In this document: positions 60,383-64,000 of the stretch, piece after piece
How positions within the stretch are numbered: the first letter of the stretch is position 1
How the letters are laid out: every line of letters starts with the position of its first letter
Assembly: GCA_964058805.1 (NCBI GenBank)
Contig: CAXKVV010000022.1
Coordinates: forward strand, 186,001-250,000
Direction: 5' to 3'
Length of the DNA: 64,000 nt
DNA from: Schoenoplectus triqueter
Taxonomy: Eukaryota > Streptophyta > Magnoliopsida > Poales > Cyperaceae
The notes under the pieces: generated by a model
The model's input: only the letters and a program-made list of their open reading frames with translations
Databases searched by the model: none
What the model was told of the DNA's origin: nothing
Made by a program: the position numbers and the translations under genes

Positions 60383-61993
60383 CTACTCTAACAGCCACAC
60401 CGGTCCTGTTTCGTCTCCATCAACTGCATCCATATTTTTCCATTGTTCTTTGTCATCTCTTTCAATGGCCACACATGTTTCGTTCTGTTTCTGTGTTTCA
60501 TTGTTGCTGCCCCTGCCGGTTAATCGTTGTGCTCTCTGAGTCTGTACTTGCCAGTTGATATGTTTCACCGATGCCAGCATGAGCATGACACATGCCATTT
60601 GTGCTGCCAGCATGCCGAGCCACATTCCCGTAAAACCCATCTTGGCCCAAAATGCTAATGCTACAGCCACCGGCATACCGACCCCATAAAATGCGCCCAT
60701 GTTTACGTTTGCGGCAGCACGTGGCCTTGCGCTTCCACGCAGAACACCACACCCGGCAGTCTGAGGGCAGTTACCTAGCTCTGCCATGCCCAATATAGGA
60801 AGCACTGCTGTCGTGAGTCGTATAATTGATGCATCAGACGTGAATGCATGAGCCCATATGTCTCTTATACTTATGGTAAAGCAAAATGCCATGAAACCTA
60901 AAACCATCCCACATGTGACCCCAACAAGTGCAGCTCGACGGGCCTTGTCAGGCTGGCTAGCTCCTAGTTCATTTCCAACGCGGGTTGACACACTATAGCT
61001 TAGTGAAGAGGGAAAAATGTATATCAATGATGTTGTTTGGATGAGGATACCCATGGAGGCAACGGTTGATTTTGGGTCAGAGAGCAAACCACACAGCATG
61101 ATCATTATCTCATACCACCACCATTCTAAGCAAACTGAAATACAACTTGGTATTGCGAGGTTTAATAGTGATTTCCATTCTACAAAGGTCTCATTGGTAC
61201 TTGAATTGTCAGCATCAAAATCTCCAGTTGTCTTAGCGACACCAGAAAGAAGAATGTATAAAGATAAGAAAAGGAGCAGGTTGAAATTGGCCAAAACAGA
61301 GGCAATTGCAACACCTTCTATCCCAAGACCAAGAACCGAAACAAGCAAATGATTTATAGGAAAATGAAATATAAGTGCTGTGAATGCAGCATAGCTTAGA
61401 GGAAGGGTGATAGATTGGGTACGGAGATAAATACGAATTGGGTGGAGAAAGGATTGCAACAGGAGATCCGGTAAGGAAAAAAGAATGTACGACTGTGCAG
61501 CAGTGGCTATATCAGGGTCCTGGCCACAGGCTAGTAGGAGATGATGCATACAGAACCAGAGACCAGCAATAGGTACAGAGGCAGTGAGCAATAGAAAAAT
61601 TGTACGCCAAAGAATCTGATTAAGGACATTGCGGTGGCCGGCACCAACTGCTTGTGCGCATATTGGTTCCATACCCATTGCAAGACCTGATAGAACCGAG
61701 TAACCAGTTATATTGGCAAAACCAAGTGCTAGTGAGCCGCCTGCAAGTGATAACCTTCCAAGCCGACCCAGAAATAGCATAGAAATCATCGACCGGAGGT
61801 ACAGTAAGAGACCGGACAAAATCATTGGGAAAGATAGTGTTAATATCGAGCGGGTCTCAGCCATGATTGCTGCAAGGTTATCGGCGCCTTCATCTGATTC
61901 TGATGAAGTGTTGGGGTTTTGTTTTGTGATGAGAGGAGCAGAATGAGCGGATTGGTGGCGGCGACATTGCTTGACTGCACCGTGCTCGCACAT
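60383..61993 (-). CDS. DTX: DTX/MATE family efflux transporter
   Basis: One uninterrupted frame of 536 residues. After a hydrophilic N-terminus (about 1-45), MatE domain 1 starts at TRSILTLSFPMILSGLLLYL and includes MLFLGRLGRLSLAGGSLALG and GMEPICAQAVGAG; domain 2 starts near SLLNLAIPSCISVCLEWWWYE and includes RVGNELGASQPDKAR and GCGVLRGSARPRAAANVN. About twelve membrane segments can be counted. The C-terminal ~65 residues are hydrophilic. MATE proteins export organic compounds or hormones in exchange for protons or sodium. The lack of introns and the N-terminal extension recall the DTX48-DTX54 group (which includes ABS/ADP1-type proteins), some of which act at endomembranes; substrate cannot be told. 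The first ATG is used; the next Met (residue 44) begins just before domain 1 and is less likely. Confidence 0.95.
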   Translation of the reverse strand: MCEHGAVKQCRRHQSAHSAPLITKQNPNTSSESDEGADNLAAIMAETRSILTLSFPMILSGLLLYLRSMISMLFLGRLGRLSLAGGSLALGFANITGYSVLSGLAMGMEPICAQAVGAGHRNVLNQILWRTIFLLLTASVPIAGLWFCMHHLLLACGQDPDIATAAQSYILFSLPDLLLQSFLHPIRIYLRTQSITLPLSYAAFTALIFHFPINHLLVSVLGLGIEGVAIASVLANFNLLLFLSLYILLSGVAKTTGDFDADNSSTNETFVEWKSLLNLAIPSCISVCLEWWWYEIMIMLCGLLSDPKSTVASMGILIQTTSLIYIFPSSLSYSVSTRVGNELGASQPDKARRAALVGVTCGMVLGFMAFCFTISIRDIWAHAFTSDASIIRLTTAVLPILGMAELGNCPQTAGCGVLRGSARPRAAANVNMGAFYGVGMPVAVALAFWAKMGFTGMWLGMLAAQMACVMLMLASVKHINWQVQTQRAQRLTGRGSNNETQKQNETCVAIERDDKEQWKNMDAVDGDETGPVWLLE

Positions 61994-62082
61994 GGCTGAG
62001 ACTAGAGTTGAAAAGTTAGAGAGGATTATCGTAAGGCAAGAAAGAATTTGAGTGATATTGATGAGAGACGGGAGTCGGGAGG

Positions 62083-62095
62083 TATATATATATAT
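62083..62095 (-). promoter_or_regulatory. Candidate TATA box of the MATE gene
   Basis: A TATATATATATA stretch about 90-100 bases upstream of the start codon on the minus strand; transcription would begin near 62055, leaving a 5' UTR of about 60 bases. Confidence 0.5.
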
Positions 62096-62610
62096 GCATA
62101 TAGTAGCCGGTATGATAATTTTATTTCTTTTCAGTTTGCTTGGTTAGTTGGCTTGTGGGGAGGAGAAATTTCTTTCTTTTACTAGATGATGTAATTAATG
62201 CTCAAATTGAATTGTCAAACTTGTTATAGAGCTCTGTTCTTAAATGGGATGCAACGCGTTATTATGATGTCTGCAATTGCCCGGCACAGCCGATAGCTGA
62301 TTCTTAATATATAATATATAAAGAGTATTAAATTTTTAAGCATGTCACATTATTATTTTTTTAAATTTTGTTTTAATTTTTTTATATTTTTAAATCCAAA
62401 AATTTATATAAAATAATTTTTCTCTCCACATTAAAAATAATGTGTGAAACTTAAACTCTTAAAATGATCTAATTTGTTTTTATGATCATTTATAGATTAT
62501 TATGTGTTTATTTATATTATTTATTATTATAATAATTATTGATATTTTAAAGTACTATGAGATGGTATTTACTAAGAATCAAAGTTTACACAAGTTTAAA
62601 TAATTCAAAA

Positions 62611-63815
62611 TGTAGAACCGGTTTGGTGGCTATTTCATTTTCTATATGTCTTTTACAAGAATTGACTGAAAATGAATTAAGAAAGAAAGATCCGATAAAG
62701 TTAAATACTTGATGTAAATATGATGTGAATATGTAAAAAAAATTCAGTCAAATATCAATTGCTAAAACAAGTAATTGATATAAAATAATGATTAAATATT
62801 ATAACTTAGTAAAGATATACAATATGAAGAACACAAAATATAAGTGCTGAAAAATAAAGAAGAAACAGGATGCTAACAGAGTTCAGTTATAAAATTTACA
62901 TTTATGTGTCTTGTCCCACTAACGAAACGCTGCTATATTACATGAAAGAATGTTTTACAATTTATAAGCTTTAGTTTCTTCAAAAAAACTCTATGAAAAT
63001 TAAAACGACAATGAGCACTCAAGCCTCGAAAAAATCAGCTTAATGCTAAAAATAAAATTGAGCATAAACTCAAATATCTCAATGTAGAACACAACAGAAA
63101 AAATTACAAGAAATATTAGATATGCCTAATTCAAAATCTTAGATTCTTATTTTTACAAAGAGAGTTAAAGTGCTCTTTTCATAGATCATGTATTAGTGCT
63201 AAGATTGCTTAGAGTATTGAAAATTGGATCAGTAGGAGCAATCTTGAAACATCTCAATATATAAAACTCAAGAACAAACATTAGTCTTAATTCTTGCACA
63301 TCAAACCATTATAACGCTTCTTATTCTTGATCTGGTCAAGAATATCCTTGTCAGATAACATTACAACGATTTAAAAAGACTTGGATGAATCGTTATAACA
63401 TTTGGATGTAACGTTCAACGTTTTATATAGTATTGTAATGTTTTGCTCAGGTTTGACTGTGTTGAGTTATTTTCTGATAAGATTTTTATCATAACAGAAT
63501 TGTTATAACGTTTCAGTAAAACGTTATAACGTTCCATGAAGCGTTAAACAATGATTTGCTCTATCAATTTTTGAGATTTCTGCCTTCAAAGAAGTTAAAA
63601 TTTTGAATGTACAGAATAAAATGTTATAACGATTTAGGAACTATTATAATGCTTTACTACGGCATAAATTTTTCTTTGTAATTTTTATGAAGAACATTAA
63701 GAATTTGAATTAAATCTTACATGTATATGATCGTATATTTTCACTTGACTTCTTCGAGCCATCTGCAACCTTGATATTGATCAGTTTATGAAGTCTCCAT
63801 AGGATCCTACCAACA
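62611..63815 (-). mobile_element. Candidate long LTR (Copia-like), minus strand
   Basis: On the minus strand the block starts TGTTGGTAGGATCC at 63815 and can be read to GGTTCTACA at 62611 (TG...CA). It contains at least five CGTTATAACG-like palindromes (63300-63660) upstream of a TATA-like ACTATATAAAA near 63425, echoing the block at 10600-11600. No primer-binding site or polyprotein is visible; if the element has a body, it lies beyond base 64000, or this is a solo LTR. Boundaries are tentative. Confidence 0.4.
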
Positions 63816-64000
63816 ACTCAAAAGACATATCAAATTCAAATAAGTTTTGCAAAACAACAAAATACAAAAGAAATTATTAAGTGTAATATTCTTTCCCTTT
63901 TTATGTTGGGTACAAACCAATTTATGTTCCCTTATAGTTTCATCCACTTATTCATGCCACTTTCTATAAGCATACACTCGATCACAGGTCTCAAGTGAAT

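Noticed and set aside
60325..61946. Other-frame and antisense open frames over the MATE gene
   Set aside because: All lie inside the 536-residue MATE frame and show no domain.

Overview
The window is nuclear DNA from a flowering plant, most likely a eudicot. It is AT-rich, its genes have short GT-AG introns, and it carries plant-specific families (CBF/DREB1 AP2 factor, ATL RING-H2 ligase, DTX/MATE transporter), plant Copia and LINE retroelements, and many small non-autonomous DNA transposons. The species cannot be named from sequence alone.

Five protein genes are supported: a CBF/DREB1-type AP2 factor (minus, ~2.0-2.7 kb), a TraB-domain protein in seven exons (plus, 17.8-19.6 kb), an ATL-type RING-H2 protein in three exons (minus, 19.9-20.9 kb, tail to tail with TraB), a basic mitochondrial protein resembling ribosomal protein mL40 in two exons (minus, 26.1-27.3 kb), and an intronless DTX/MATE transporter (minus, 60.4-62.0 kb). 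They form no operon or obvious cluster. The mL40-like and TraB genes, whose families act at mitochondria, both have several site II (TGGGCY) motifs upstream; the mL40-like gene also has a telo-box.

Almost everything else is transposon. A LINE 3' end opens the window. A degenerate Copia element (37964-47202) is split by a second, younger Copia element (41349-46576). The DNA-element debris includes three copies of one Helitron family, three copies of one CACTA-like family (one carrying a hAT MITE, one a foldback element), hAT MITEs with 8-bp target duplications, a five-copy Mutator-type MITE family with one clean 9-bp target duplication, a PIF/Harbinger element with TTA duplication, and several long foldback elements. 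Two LTR-like blocks (10.6-11.6 kb and 62.6-63.8 kb) carry arrays of the palindrome CGTTATAACG.

No CRISPR array, rRNA or convincing tRNA gene was seen, and nothing amounts to an undescribed cellular system. The points most worth checking are the GC-AG intron in the TraB gene, the altered CBF signature and its crowded promoter, the nested Copia pair with an apparent microhomology deletion, and the TE families that can be defined from this window alone.
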